Assembly: GCA_019748295.1 (NCBI GenBank)
Contig: JAIEPT010000029.1
Location: 1-37,385 of the forward strand
DNA from: Gemmataceae bacterium
Lineage (GTDB): Bacteria > Planctomycetota > Planctomycetia > Gemmatales > Gemmataceae
DNA length: 37,385 nt
Direction: 5' to 3'
In this document: in pieces, positions 29,963-37,385 of the stretch
Numbering within the stretch: position 1 is the first letter of the stretch
How the letters are laid out: each line of letters begins with the position of its first letter
Made by a program: the position numbers and the translations under genes
The notes under the pieces: generated by a model
The model's database searches: none
What the model saw: only the letters and a program-made list of their open reading frames with translations
Told to the model about the DNA's origin: nothing

Positions 29963-30661
29963 ATGGGATGGCTATTGGGTCTGGATCTTGGACAAGTCGC
30001 CGACCGATCGGCATTGGCGATCGTGGAGCAGCCCGATTTGAAAAAACCTCGCAGCTATTGCGTGCGGCACCTTGAGCGATTCGAGCTCGGAACTCCCTAT
30101 CCAACCGTGGTCGCGAGGCTCAAGAAAATTTTGCAGCGGCCTGAGTTGGCCCATAGCGTCCTTGCCGTGGATATGACCGGCGTCGGTCGTCCGGTCGTAG
30201 AGCTTCTGAAGCAAGCGTCGCTGGACGTTCGTCTCTGGCCCATCACGATCACGTCTGGAAAAGCGCCTTCATGCGACGGATACTCGTATAGCGTGCCGAA
30301 ACGAGACCTCGTCGCTGTCTTGCAGGTTTTGCTGCAGACTCGCCGACTCAAGATCGCAAAAGGGCTTCCAGCGGCAGCGGAACTCATTCGCGAGTTGAGC
30401 GATTTTCGCTCGCGGTTCACGGAATCTGCGAACGAAGTTTTCGGTCCAGAAAAGTCTTCGCAGCACGACGATTTGGTGTTGGCTTTAGCCCTTGCAGCAT
30501 GGGCCGGCGAACATCAGCGCGAACCTTTCGAGCTTCCGTTCGACGTTCCCAAACCGCCGCCGCCACCGCCGCCGAAGACCCGCCTTCAGGAGATCTTAGA
30601 GGAGATGGAAGCTGAGGACGACCGCGGTGACCGATGGGCGAATCCGTGGCGGCGCTGGTAA
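29963..30661 (+). CDS. Terminase large subunit, nuclease part (RNase H fold)
   Basis: This 232-aa protein starts WLLGLDLGQVADRSALAIV with the first acidic residue Asp8, then VLAVDMTGVGRPVVELL (Asp70), and ends the core with SSQHDDLVLALALAAW (Asp169, Asp170). Three such acidic groups are the metal-binding residues of the terminase nuclease. A Pro run follows (KPPPPPPPKTRLQEILEEME) and a Trp-rich end. AGGAGAG lies 6 bp before the ATG. It would cut concatemeric DNA during packaging, acting with the ATPase protein. The separate gene is unusual: most large terminases are one polypeptide. Confidence 0.87.
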   Translation: MGWLLGLDLGQVADRSALAIVEQPDLKKPRSYCVRHLERFELGTPYPTVVARLKKILQRPELAHSVLAVDMTGVGRPVVELLKQASLDVRLWPITITSGKAPSCDGYSYSVPKRDLVAVLQVLLQTRRLKIAKGLPAAAELIRELSDFRSRFTESANEVFGPEKSSQHDDLVLALALAAWAGEHQREPFELPFDVPKPPPPPPPKTRLQEILEEMEAEDDRGDRWANPWRRW

Positions 30662-30681
30662 GAGCTTTCAACGAGCTGACC

Positions 30682-31100
30682 CCTGCAAGTCCCTGGCTGC
30701 AGGCGATGGCCACGAGTTTGGCTTCCTTGTTCGCCGTCGAGCATGCGGTATTGCCGGCCTGTGGGCTTTTTGCGGTGAAGGGCTGCGTCCAACCCTTCAT
30801 GAACGAACGCCTCGCGAGTGCGGTGCACGGTGGACAGGCTGATGCCATAGGCCTTGGCGATCTCGGAGCCCGACCAGGCGGAGCGGCCCTCGGCTTGATC
30901 GGGCTTCAGCAAGCCTTCTTTAGAACCGACCCGGCGCGTTTGCCCTCATCGATCATCCGCTTCAGCCCCGTCCGCTCGTCCGCGGATAGCCGAACGATGT
31001 GGGGCACTCGCTTGATGGGAGCCGTCTGATTCGCAGTCAGTTCCTTGACGTTCTTGAAAACTCCTCCTTGAGATTGACCCAAGGAGAGCTGATTTGGCAT
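30682..31100 (-). pseudogene. IS630-type transposase fragment
   Basis: Three frames together spell an IS630-family N-terminus: VPHIVRLSADERTGLKRMID with AGSVLKKA (from 31100), then LKPDQAEGRSAWSGSEIAKA with YGISLSTVHRTREAFVHEGL and LHRKKPTGRQYR (from about 30912), then EAKLVAIACSQGLAG near 30732. Two frameshifts separate them, and the DDE catalytic domain is absent. The fragment stops about 20 bp beyond the end of the terminase nuclease gene, so its loss probably accompanied a deletion at that edge of the element. I see no terminal repeats. Confidence 0.72.
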
Positions 31101-31162
31101 ACTCGCGTGAAGTCAGCTGCAAGTGACAACTAGCGTGAAACCCGCCTCGCGGGCTTTCGCAC

Positions 31163-31771
31163 TCAAACGGAGAATCCATGATCCATTGCTAAGTCAAGCG
31201 GGGTATTGCCCTCGTAATTTTTAAGATTAATATTCAATGCTTTGCTGCTAAGGAGGTGAAATACGGGCTCATTTCCTGATGCAGCAGCGATATGAAGCGG
31301 AATATTGCCATGGTCGTCGATTGCCCAACACGATGCGCCGCTGTCTATTAATAACGCCACGATCGAAATGTCGCAGGAGGCGGCCGCAACGTGTAGTGCG
31401 GTGCCTCTCGAATTAGTTGATTCGCCGTCAATTCTTGCCCCAAACTGAAGAAGCAATCGAATTAATTCTCTGCTGCTAGAATAAGTGGCATATTGCAGGG
31501 GAGTCCAGCCACTGCCTTTGTTTGGATTCGCTCCTGCACTTAATAGCACATGCGCTGCATCAGTCATCCCAGCGGCCGCAGCGTATTGAAGTGCCGACAA
31601 CCCAAAAAGATCAAGTTGATCGACAGTGACGGCGGACGCAGACAAGTGAAGCCGTAGCTTGTCAGCTTTGCCAGCGTATGCTAAGCCGTGAATAGGATAG
31701 AAAAGATATTGAAATAGCACGAACACTGACTTCAGGACAGTATCTGCTCCGAAACAAGAAAAGAATGCCAT
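31163..31771 (-). CDS. Ankyrin-repeat protein, candidate immunity protein
   Basis: This 202-aa protein has about five ankyrin repeats (residues 50-200) with the usual LHxAAxxG-type centres (LSALQYAAAAGMTDAAHVLL, TALHVAAASCDISIVALLID, IPLHIAAASGNEPVFHLLSS). The first 45 residues contain a hydrophobic stretch SVFVLFQYLFYPIHGLAYAG that could anchor it. It starts 9 bp after the stop of the giant Rhs gene with AGGGGC as ribosome site, so it is co-expressed with it. Ankyrin-repeat immunity proteins are known in polymorphic toxin loci; the assignment here rests on position and fold. It has lower GC than the Rhs core, as expected for a swapped tip-immunity pair. Confidence 0.78.
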   Translation of the reverse strand: MAFFSCFGADTVLKSVFVLFQYLFYPIHGLAYAGKADKLRLHLSASAVTVDQLDLFGLSALQYAAAAGMTDAAHVLLSAGANPNKGSGWTPLQYATYSSSRELIRLLLQFGARIDGESTNSRGTALHVAAASCDISIVALLIDSGASCWAIDDHGNIPLHIAAASGNEPVFHLLSSKALNINLKNYEGNTPLDLAMDHGFSV

Positions 31772-31780
31772 GTGAGGCCC

Positions 31781-34700
31781 CTATAAGCAGTATCGATACG
31801 TCAGCGCCCCTCCTACCGACGCCCCTGTTCCGTGGCCGACACCCAATCCGGCAGTAAACGCAAATCCAGTTGAAAAATTGTAGCAAGCTCTCGCGCCCAG
31901 AGTCCATGTGCCGAACCCGGCAGAAATAGTGAAACAAATCTCTCCGCTGAGACCGTCTGGAGGACATGTACCAGCTTGTCCGATTATAGGCGGTCCGTTG
32001 TGTGAAAACGGAATATTTCGCCATCTTCTTAGGTTTGGAGAAAAACGGATGTTGAAACGAGGAAAGCGAGGCAGAGAGAGCGGCGCGGTTCGTCCCATTC
32101 CGTGCAGGCTGCCAGTAGCATATAGGCCACCGTCCGCTTGAAAACGCAGGACGCCACATGGCCTAACCGTATCATTCACGCAACATCCACGCCCTGTTAT
32201 TTGAAAAGAGAGAATAGCACAAAGTGACAGCAATGGGTTTACTGGGAGCACTGCACAAGCCTGAATATCTTGTCGTGTGCCGCCGCCAAGTAAGCCCAGT
32301 AATTCTTGGAGGAATGCGACCACGAAGTCACGCGCGGATAATCCTGAAGGATCTTGCTTATTTAGAGGGTCGCTAAAGGCGTACTCGTACAGGTTGGTTC
32401 CTTCTTTAGTTCCTAAGGGGTCCCGACTTTGCCAATGTCCTGTGTAGACGTGAAGCAATCGGTTTCGGACGTTGTAAATATATGTTCGCCCGTCCATATC
32501 ATATGCAACAAAGTAGTGACACCAGTCGAGATCGGATGACGATTTCGGCAAAAAGGACGCTGTCAAAATCGTTGGTAATCCATACGCTGAATACGCATAG
32601 CGTTCGTTCACTTCAGCCGCTTTTGCGATGATAGCTGTGACATTCCAGTTCGGATCCTGCAGCGCATAAAGCCGCTCCTCCAGGGAGCCGGCGGTGCCTC
32701 GGTCTCTTAGGATCAAGTCGTCGATGTAGCGTACGCCCCAGACGAGATGTCTGTCTGGATCGGTCGCCGCTCCAAGCCGCTCTTCGATGTTTTGCCACTG
32801 GGCGGTGTAGTAGCAATGTCGGGTCACCGTTAGGATGGCGCTGGCGTAGCTCTCCGCGGTCTTTCGCCGTTTTTGCCCGTCGTATTGGTATTTGGTGACG
32901 GTGTCGCCTGAAGACTTGATCTCGACCAAACGGTTCCAGGCGTCGTAAACGGCGTCGAATGCGGTGGTCGGATCGGCCGGCTTGGGCATGGTAGTCGTGT
33001 TGCCGGCGGCATCGTAGACCGGCTGCGCCCAGGCGGCGCCTACCTGATTGTTGATGGCCGTGATCTCGTTGACTGGGTTGCTGACGCGGGATTGGATCAG
33101 GTCCCAGTTCCCGTTTCCGTCGTCGTCCTCGCGGAAGCGTTCCCAGTTCCCGGTGGCATCTAAGGACCAGCATTGTGCGAAGGTCGGCGAGCTAATCGCG
33201 GTGTTCGAGCCGTTGAGCGTGCCGCGCTCCATGTCCTTGAGCCGGTGGATTCCGTCGTACCAGTAGTACTCGTCGTGCTTGCGGTTGGGGTCCACCGGGT
33301 TCATCCGCCAAATGCGGTTGCCCACCCGGTCGTAGCCGTGCTTGACCCTCTCTAGGTCTGTGTTGGTCGTGTAGTTGTTCCAGACTAGGTCCTTGACCCT
33401 TCCGAAGCGGTCGAATCCCCGATAGATGTCGCCGGTGTCCGGATCGATTCCGCCCGTCGTGCCCACCAGCGTGCAGACGGTGGTCGGCTCGGCGTACTCG
33501 GTCTCTATGAAAGTGCTCAAGCCCAGGTAGCTGTAGATGGCAAGGTGAGTCGTACCGTTGTCGTCCACCAGCGACTGCACCCGGCTTAACGCGTCGTTGT
33601 CGCCGCCCGATGCGCCGTAGCTGTAGCTCAGGACTCGGCCGTTGGGATAGGTCATGGCCGTCTGCCGAATGGTGTTGGCCGAGCCGTCTTCGTAGGCGTA
33701 CTGCACCTTGGGCGTCGCGCCCGTGACCACTCCGCTGTGGCTTTGCGCTTCGGAGACCAGTTGGCCGAACTCATCGTACTCCATCGCATCCTGGTTCACA
33801 ATTGAGCCGCTGCCCACCGCGGCGTTGTCGTAGGAGGTGACTGAAGCCACCATGCCGCGCACCTCGTAGGTGGTGGCGATGCGGCGCACCGCGCCGTCCA
33901 CTCCCGTGCCCAGCACGGTGACGCGGTCCTGGGTCTTGCGGCCCAGAAGGTCGTAGTCGTAGGCGTGCACGGTGCCGTTCTGATCGGTGACCTGGATGAC
34001 TTCGCCCTGGCGGTTGTAGGCGAAGGAGAGCCGGTCGCTGCCGCCGGTCGAGTCAGGCAGCACCTCGTAACGCTTCATCTGGCTGGAAGCGATATCGGAA
34101 TCGGACAGCGTGGTGCCGTAGACGTACTGAGTGAGCTGGTCTCCCGTGGAGCGGTTGACGGCGGTGATCGAGGAGACGTTGCCGTCGGCATTGTACGCGG
34201 TCAGGACGCGGACCAGTGCATCGTCCGAAGGCGGACAGCCGCCCTGGCCGCTGCTGGAGGAGGAGCTGGAGCCGCCGTCGCAGTTGAGGACCTTGACCGT
34301 CTCGCGGCCAGCCGCGTCGTACTGCATGCACGTGACCATGCCGGAAGGATCGACGGAACGCGCAATGTCGCCGGCGCTGGAGTATTCCATTTCAGAAACC
34401 AGGATCCAGTCGGTGCCGTAGGGGACGAGGTAGGGCCGAACGAGAGCCGTGCCGCCATTGGTGCCGTAGTCCGCTGAGGCGATGGTCCTGCCGATCCCAT
34501 CCTGCCACTGAGCCGTGTAGGTGACGCGAGCCTTGGGCTGCGCGCTAGAGGGATCGCCCAGGGGGCCGGTGCCCGTGGCGTCGTGGTAGCGCATGCGGGA
34601 CGTAGTCTGCACGGCGTTGCTTGCGGCGTCGTAGGCGGCCTCCTTCTGCTCGAAGATGGTGTCGTCGGCCAAGTCGGCAGGTGTCGGATAGCCGGTCTCC

Positions 34701-37385
34701 GACAGGTCGTACCCTTGGTATTGGATTGTGACCCGTCTGAGGCCATCATAGACGGTCTTGGTAAAGAGGCTCGAACCGGCCGGCTGCGACTTGATGGTGT
34801 TGCTAGCCTCGTCGAACCAGGTATTGTCGGTCAAGGGACTGCCGACAGCCCCTGTATTTGGATCGACCCCATAACGGACGGTCTGGTAGACGCGTCCGCG
34901 GGCGTCATAAGCGGCGGTGCTGCGAGCGACGAGCGTGCCGGAAGAGGTGGTGTTGCGGCGATCGGTGCGGATCACGCGGTCGAGGTTGTCGAAGACCTGG
35001 ATCTGGTAGGAGTCGATCTCGCCGTCGGCATCGGTCCGGCGATCTCGCCAATCGTATAGGAATTGGGTCACTCGAGAGGTGCTCGCGTCCACATGCTGGG
35101 TCGTCTGCGTGAGGTTGTTGTCGCCTCCCGAGAGGCCGCCGTCGAACTGCGAGTGCGACACGACAACCATGTTGTTGCCGGGGGCGCCTCCGCCGGTAGG
35201 ATCGTTGTCGGTGGCGCCCGTGTCGTCGGTCCCCACATAGGCGGCCACGGCATTGTTCCGAACGTCGAACACAGTGCGCGTGATCGTCCCTCGTGGCGTT
35301 ACGGTGCGGTTGCGACGAAGCATCAGGTCGTAGCCGCTCAGGCTTTCGTCGTAGTTGAGGCCACTGGAGCCCTGGCCTATGGGAGGGATGAGCTTGTAGG
35401 TGCGGTGTGATGAAGGCAGGTTGTTGATGCCAAATTTAGTCGTCGTCCAGCGGACGTAGGAGGGCTGCGGGAAGCTGTCGGTCGGCTGCAGCTTGCCCGC
35501 TTCGCTGGCCCGCGTCGCCTGGATCGACTCCAGCACGCGGCCGTCCGCATCCATCTTGGTGATCGAGACCGGATTCACCAGATGGTAGCTGTAGCTGGGC
35601 TCCGTTCCCGTCGCATAGCCCTGGGCAGACCAGATCTGGTGCGTCGCTTCCTGATAGACGGTCCAGTTTGCCCGACGCACGACGGTCGCGACGCCATTTA
35701 GATCGATGGTGTGACTGGGGCCCAAGACCTGCGTCGTGCGCCCTTCGTCGTCGTGCTCGTAGTCCGAGATCAGATGCAGGCCCCCGCCCGCCGGCGTGAC
35801 CCACCCCGGAGGAGCATCGCTCACCAGCGCGGTGTCCACGTCCCGAATCACCTGCGTCACCGCCTTGGTGGCGATGTCGAAGGAAGTCCTCGTCAAGAAG
35901 CCCCGTTCGTCCATCTGCCAGGTCAGGTTGCCGTACTCGTCGTAGTACTCCTTCTTGAAGGCCGCCACGCCCGAGCCGTTCTGCTCCAGCGGCACAACCG
36001 GATACGTCGTCGTCCGCTGCTTCAGCGCGCAGGTTCCCGCATAGAACTCGTAGGCGTACGTGGTGATCTGCTGCTGGCCGGGATCGACGTCCGAAGGATA
36101 GACGATCTCGTACGAGATGAAGTAGATGCACGGCGGCCCCTCGGAACCCGAGCTGGAAGAACTGCTCGAAGAGCCGGTGCTCTCGCAGCAAGACACGTAG
36201 CCGTACTCGCGCAGCTTGATCGAGCTGCCCAGCTCTCCCCTCTGCAGACTCTCGGACGCCAAAAAGCCCGAGGGAGCATGGTAGCTGTAGGTGCGGATCA
36301 GCCCGTCGTTGTCGCGCAGATACTGGTAGTTGCCCGAGACCTCATGCAAGAGGTCCGCGTACTGCTCATCGAAGCCGCTGACCGCCGAGGACTCCGCCTG
36401 CAGGATCAAGAAGCCCGAGTTGTCGTACTTGAAGAACCACAGCCACTGATCCGAGCCCGACTGCAGGACGCGCAGCATGGTCTGCCCGGCGTAGTTCGAG
36501 TAGGTGACGATGCGGCTGCCGTCGGCCTGGGTCTCCGTCGTCTTGGTCTTCCAGCGGTTGTAGCCGTCGGAGAAAGCGCTGGTCTCGTAGTCGAACCCGA
36601 AGGACTGTGCTCCGCCATCGACCGTCTCCGAGGTCACTTTGCCGGAGGCGTCGTACTCGAAGTAGTAGTCGGCATAGCCGGCCACCACGGCGTTGGATGC
36701 GGCCAAGGGATCCAGCCCTGCGGCAACCATGCGGGCGTAGCTGGCCGGCTTCACCACGAAACGCAGCAGATGGCTGCCGTCGCTGCCGGTCGAGCCGGAG
36801 CTTGCGGAGCTGGAAGAGCTGGAGCCTGAGCCGCCGGTCCAATAGCGGTAGTAGCTGGTGCCCGTCGACTGCCATGCCGAGCCGTCCCAGGTCTGCCGCG
36901 TCGCGGTCTTGAGATCGTCGGCCGAGCCGTTGGCTTCGCCGGCCGCGTAATACGTGTAGACCGTCCGCTGCACATTCTCCCAGGAGCCCGAGCCCACCTT
37001 GCGACGCAACAGCACGCCGGTCAAAACGGGAAAGGGAGCCGACGCGTCGTTCCAGGAGTAGAGGTAGGACTCGACGGTGGCGACGCCTCCTTGCAGGAAG
37101 CTGCGCTGCACCTCGGTGAAGTTGAAGCCGTTGGCCAGGGTGGAGACGACTTCCACCAGGTTGCCGGCGGCGTCCAGGTGACGCAGAAAGACGCCCGAGG
37201 AAGAGGAGTACTCGGTGAGCGTGCCGTGCACGTCGTAAAGCTGGTAGACGCCGCGGTCGTTGTCGAGGATCAGCGAGTCCTTGACGGCGAAGTCGGCGAC
37301 GAAGCCCGAGCCGTAAGGAGAGAACCAGCGCGTCTGCATGGCCTCGTTGACGACGGCGACCGAGCCGTCGTCGGCGAAGGAGAGG
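31781..37385 (-). CDS. Giant Rhs (YD-repeat) protein, N-terminally incomplete
   Basis: More than 1860 residues are visible and the frame runs off the right edge, so the true N-terminus is outside. The body is a long series of YD repeats (YDASGKVTSETVDGG, YDAAGRETVKVLNC, YDYDLLGRKTQDRV, YDEFGQLVSEAQS, FDRFGRVKDLVWN), which fold into the hollow Rhs shell. The Rhs core ends with GHWQSRDPLGTKEGTNLYEY and SDPLNKQDPSGLS, after which a variable tip of about 170 residues follows. The tip is Cys-rich and ends in a Gly-rich stretch (SAGFGTWTLGARACYNF, TAGLGVGHGTGASVGG) with no catalytic motif that I know. Three serine runs flanked by Gly or Cys interrupt the shell. It is likely an exported toxin or surface-associated polymorphic protein. 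The ankyrin gene follows. Confidence 0.87.
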   Translation of the reverse strand, partial: LSFADDGSVAVVNEAMQTRWFSPYGSGFVADFAVKDSLILDNDRGVYQLYDVHGTLTEYSSSSGVFLRHLDAAGNLVEVVSTLANGFNFTEVQRSFLQGGVATVESYLYSWNDASAPFPVLTGVLLRRKVGSGSWENVQRTVYTYYAAGEANGSADDLKTATRQTWDGSAWQSTGTSYYRYWTGGSGSSSSSSASSGSTGSDGSHLLRFVVKPASYARMVAAGLDPLAASNAVVAGYADYYFEYDASGKVTSETVDGGAQSFGFDYETSAFSDGYNRWKTKTTETQADGSRIVTYSNYAGQTMLRVLQSGSDQWLWFFKYDNSGFLILQAESSAVSGFDEQYADLLHEVSGNYQYLRDNDGLIRTYSYHAPSGFLASESLQRGELGSSIKLREYGYVSCCESTGSSSSSSSSGSEGPPCIYFISYEIVYPSDVDPGQQQITTYAYEFYAGTCALKQRTTTYPVVPLEQNGSGVAAFKKEYYDEYGNLTWQMDERGFLTRTSFDIATKAVTQVIRDVDTALVSDAPPGWVTPAGGGLHLISDYEHDDEGRTTQVLGPSHTIDLNGVATVVRRANWTVYQEATHQIWSAQGYATGTEPSYSYHLVNPVSITKMDADGRVLESIQATRASEAGKLQPTDSFPQPSYVRWTTTKFGINNLPSSHRTYKLIPPIGQGSSGLNYDESLSGYDLMLRRNRTVTPRGTITRTVFDVRNNAVAAYVGTDDTGATDNDPTGGGAPGNNMVVVSHSQFDGGLSGGDNNLTQTTQHVDASTSRVTQFLYDWRDRRTDADGEIDSYQIQVFDNLDRVIRTDRRNTTSSGTLVARSTAAYDARGRVYQTVRYGVDPNTGAVGSPLTDNTWFDEASNTIKSQPAGSSLFTKTVYDGLRRVTIQYQGYDLSETGYPTPADLADDTIFEQKEAAYDAASNAVQTTSRMRYHDATGTGPLGDPSSAQPKARVTYTAQWQDGIGRTIASADYGTNGGTALVRPYLVPYGTDWILVSEMEYSSAGDIARSVDPSGMVTCMQYDAAGRETVKVLNCDGGSSSSSSSGQGGCPPSDDALVRVLTAYNADGNVSSITAVNRSTGDQLTQYVYGTTLSDSDIASSQMKRYEVLPDSTGGSDRLSFAYNRQGEVIQVTDQNGTVHAYDYDLLGRKTQDRVTVLGTGVDGAVRRIATTYEVRGMVASVTSYDNAAVGSGSIVNQDAMEYDEFGQLVSEAQSHSGVVTGATPKVQYAYEDGSANTIRQTAMTYPNGRVLSYSYGASGGDNDALSRVQSLVDDNGTTHLAIYSYLGLSTFIETEYAEPTTVCTLVGTTGGIDPDTGDIYRGFDRFGRVKDLVWNNYTTNTDLERVKHGYDRVGNRIWRMNPVDPNRKHDEYYWYDGIHRLKDMERGTLNGSNTAISSPTFAQCWSLDATGNWERFREDDDGNGNWDLIQSRVSNPVNEITAINNQVGAAWAQPVYDAAGNTTTMPKPADPTTAFDAVYDAWNRLVEIKSSGDTVTKYQYDGQKRRKTAESYASAILTVTRHCYYTAQWQNIEERLGAATDPDRHLVWGVRYIDDLILRDRGTAGSLEERLYALQDPNWNVTAIIAKAAEVNERYAYSAYGLPTILTASFLPKSSSDLDWCHYFVAYDMDGRTYIYNVRNRLLHVYTGHWQSRDPLGTKEGTNLYEYAFSDPLNKQDPSGLSARDFVVAFLQELLGLLGGGTRQDIQACAVLPVNPLLSLCAILSFQITGRGCCVNDTVRPCGVLRFQADGGLYATGSLHGMGRTAPLSLPRFPRFNIRFSPNLRRWRNIPFSHNGPPIIGQAGTCPPDGLSGEICFTISAGFGTWTLGARACYNFSTGFAFTAGLGVGHGTGASVGGALTYRYCL

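Noticed and set aside
33965-35410. Several + strand frames opposite the Rhs gene
   Set aside because: Their Val/Gly/Ala-rich products mirror the YD repeats; no start signals or motifs.

Overview
The window looks like the accessory genome of a planctomycete, most likely a member of the Gemmataceae. The reasons are high GC, very long YD-repeat (Rhs) proteins with serine-run linkers, a small protein of the kind common in Gemmata relatives that opens with MTKAEWQSCADPEPM and continues to RRIWHLL, a cREC-type receiver domain, and a serine recombinase with a DUF2924 companion. This placement is inferred from protein style; no rRNA or tRNA gene was recognised.

Layout. (1) 1-1.45 kb: what looks like a displaced Rhs toxin tip (papain-like), a candidate immunity gene and a fragment of an Rhs core, all on +. 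(2) 1.56-6.04 kb: a three-gene + operon of a TPR glycosyltransferase, a TPR methyltransferase and a GT2 glycosyltransferase, plausibly a protein or cell-surface glycan modification unit. (3) 6.06-14.25 kb: plasmid- or phage-like cargo. It has a - operon of three very small proteins, a + operon (unknown 542-aa protein, small protein, RepA/DnaB-like ATPase) ending in an iteron-like repeat cluster, and a - operon (two small proteins, ParB-methyltransferase, helix-turn-helix protein, small protein). (4) 14.5-23.0 kb: a run of unrelated minus-strand genes. From 17.5 to 21.8 kb each gene is followed within about 40 bp by one copy of a GC-rich imperfect palindrome. Eight copies occur, and two genes end inside the repeat. 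Two genes in this array are broken. (5) 23.07-25.73 kb: an integration module of four tightly packed - genes (small protein, DUF2924, large serine recombinase, helix-turn-helix protein), next to a 1-kb non-coding region with strong hairpins. (6) 26.75-30.66 kb: a + phage-type packaging module with a helix-turn-helix protein, a second ParB-methyltransferase, a second helix-turn-helix/small-terminase-like protein, and a large terminase encoded as separate ATPase and nuclease genes. No capsid, portal or tail genes are visible. (7) 30.68-31.10 kb: a broken IS630-type transposase. (8) 31.16-37.39 kb: an ankyrin-repeat protein immediately downstream of a giant Rhs protein that runs off the right edge.

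My reading is of an island built from at least two related integrative elements. Both carry ParB-methyltransferase plus helix-turn-helix genes; one carries the replication ATPase and the other the recombinase and terminase. The island is bordered on both sides by polymorphic-toxin (Rhs) material. The most unusual structure is the repeat-separated gene array at 17.5-21.8 kb, which resembles a cassette array, though a dispersed REP-like palindrome would look similar. I see no CRISPR array.
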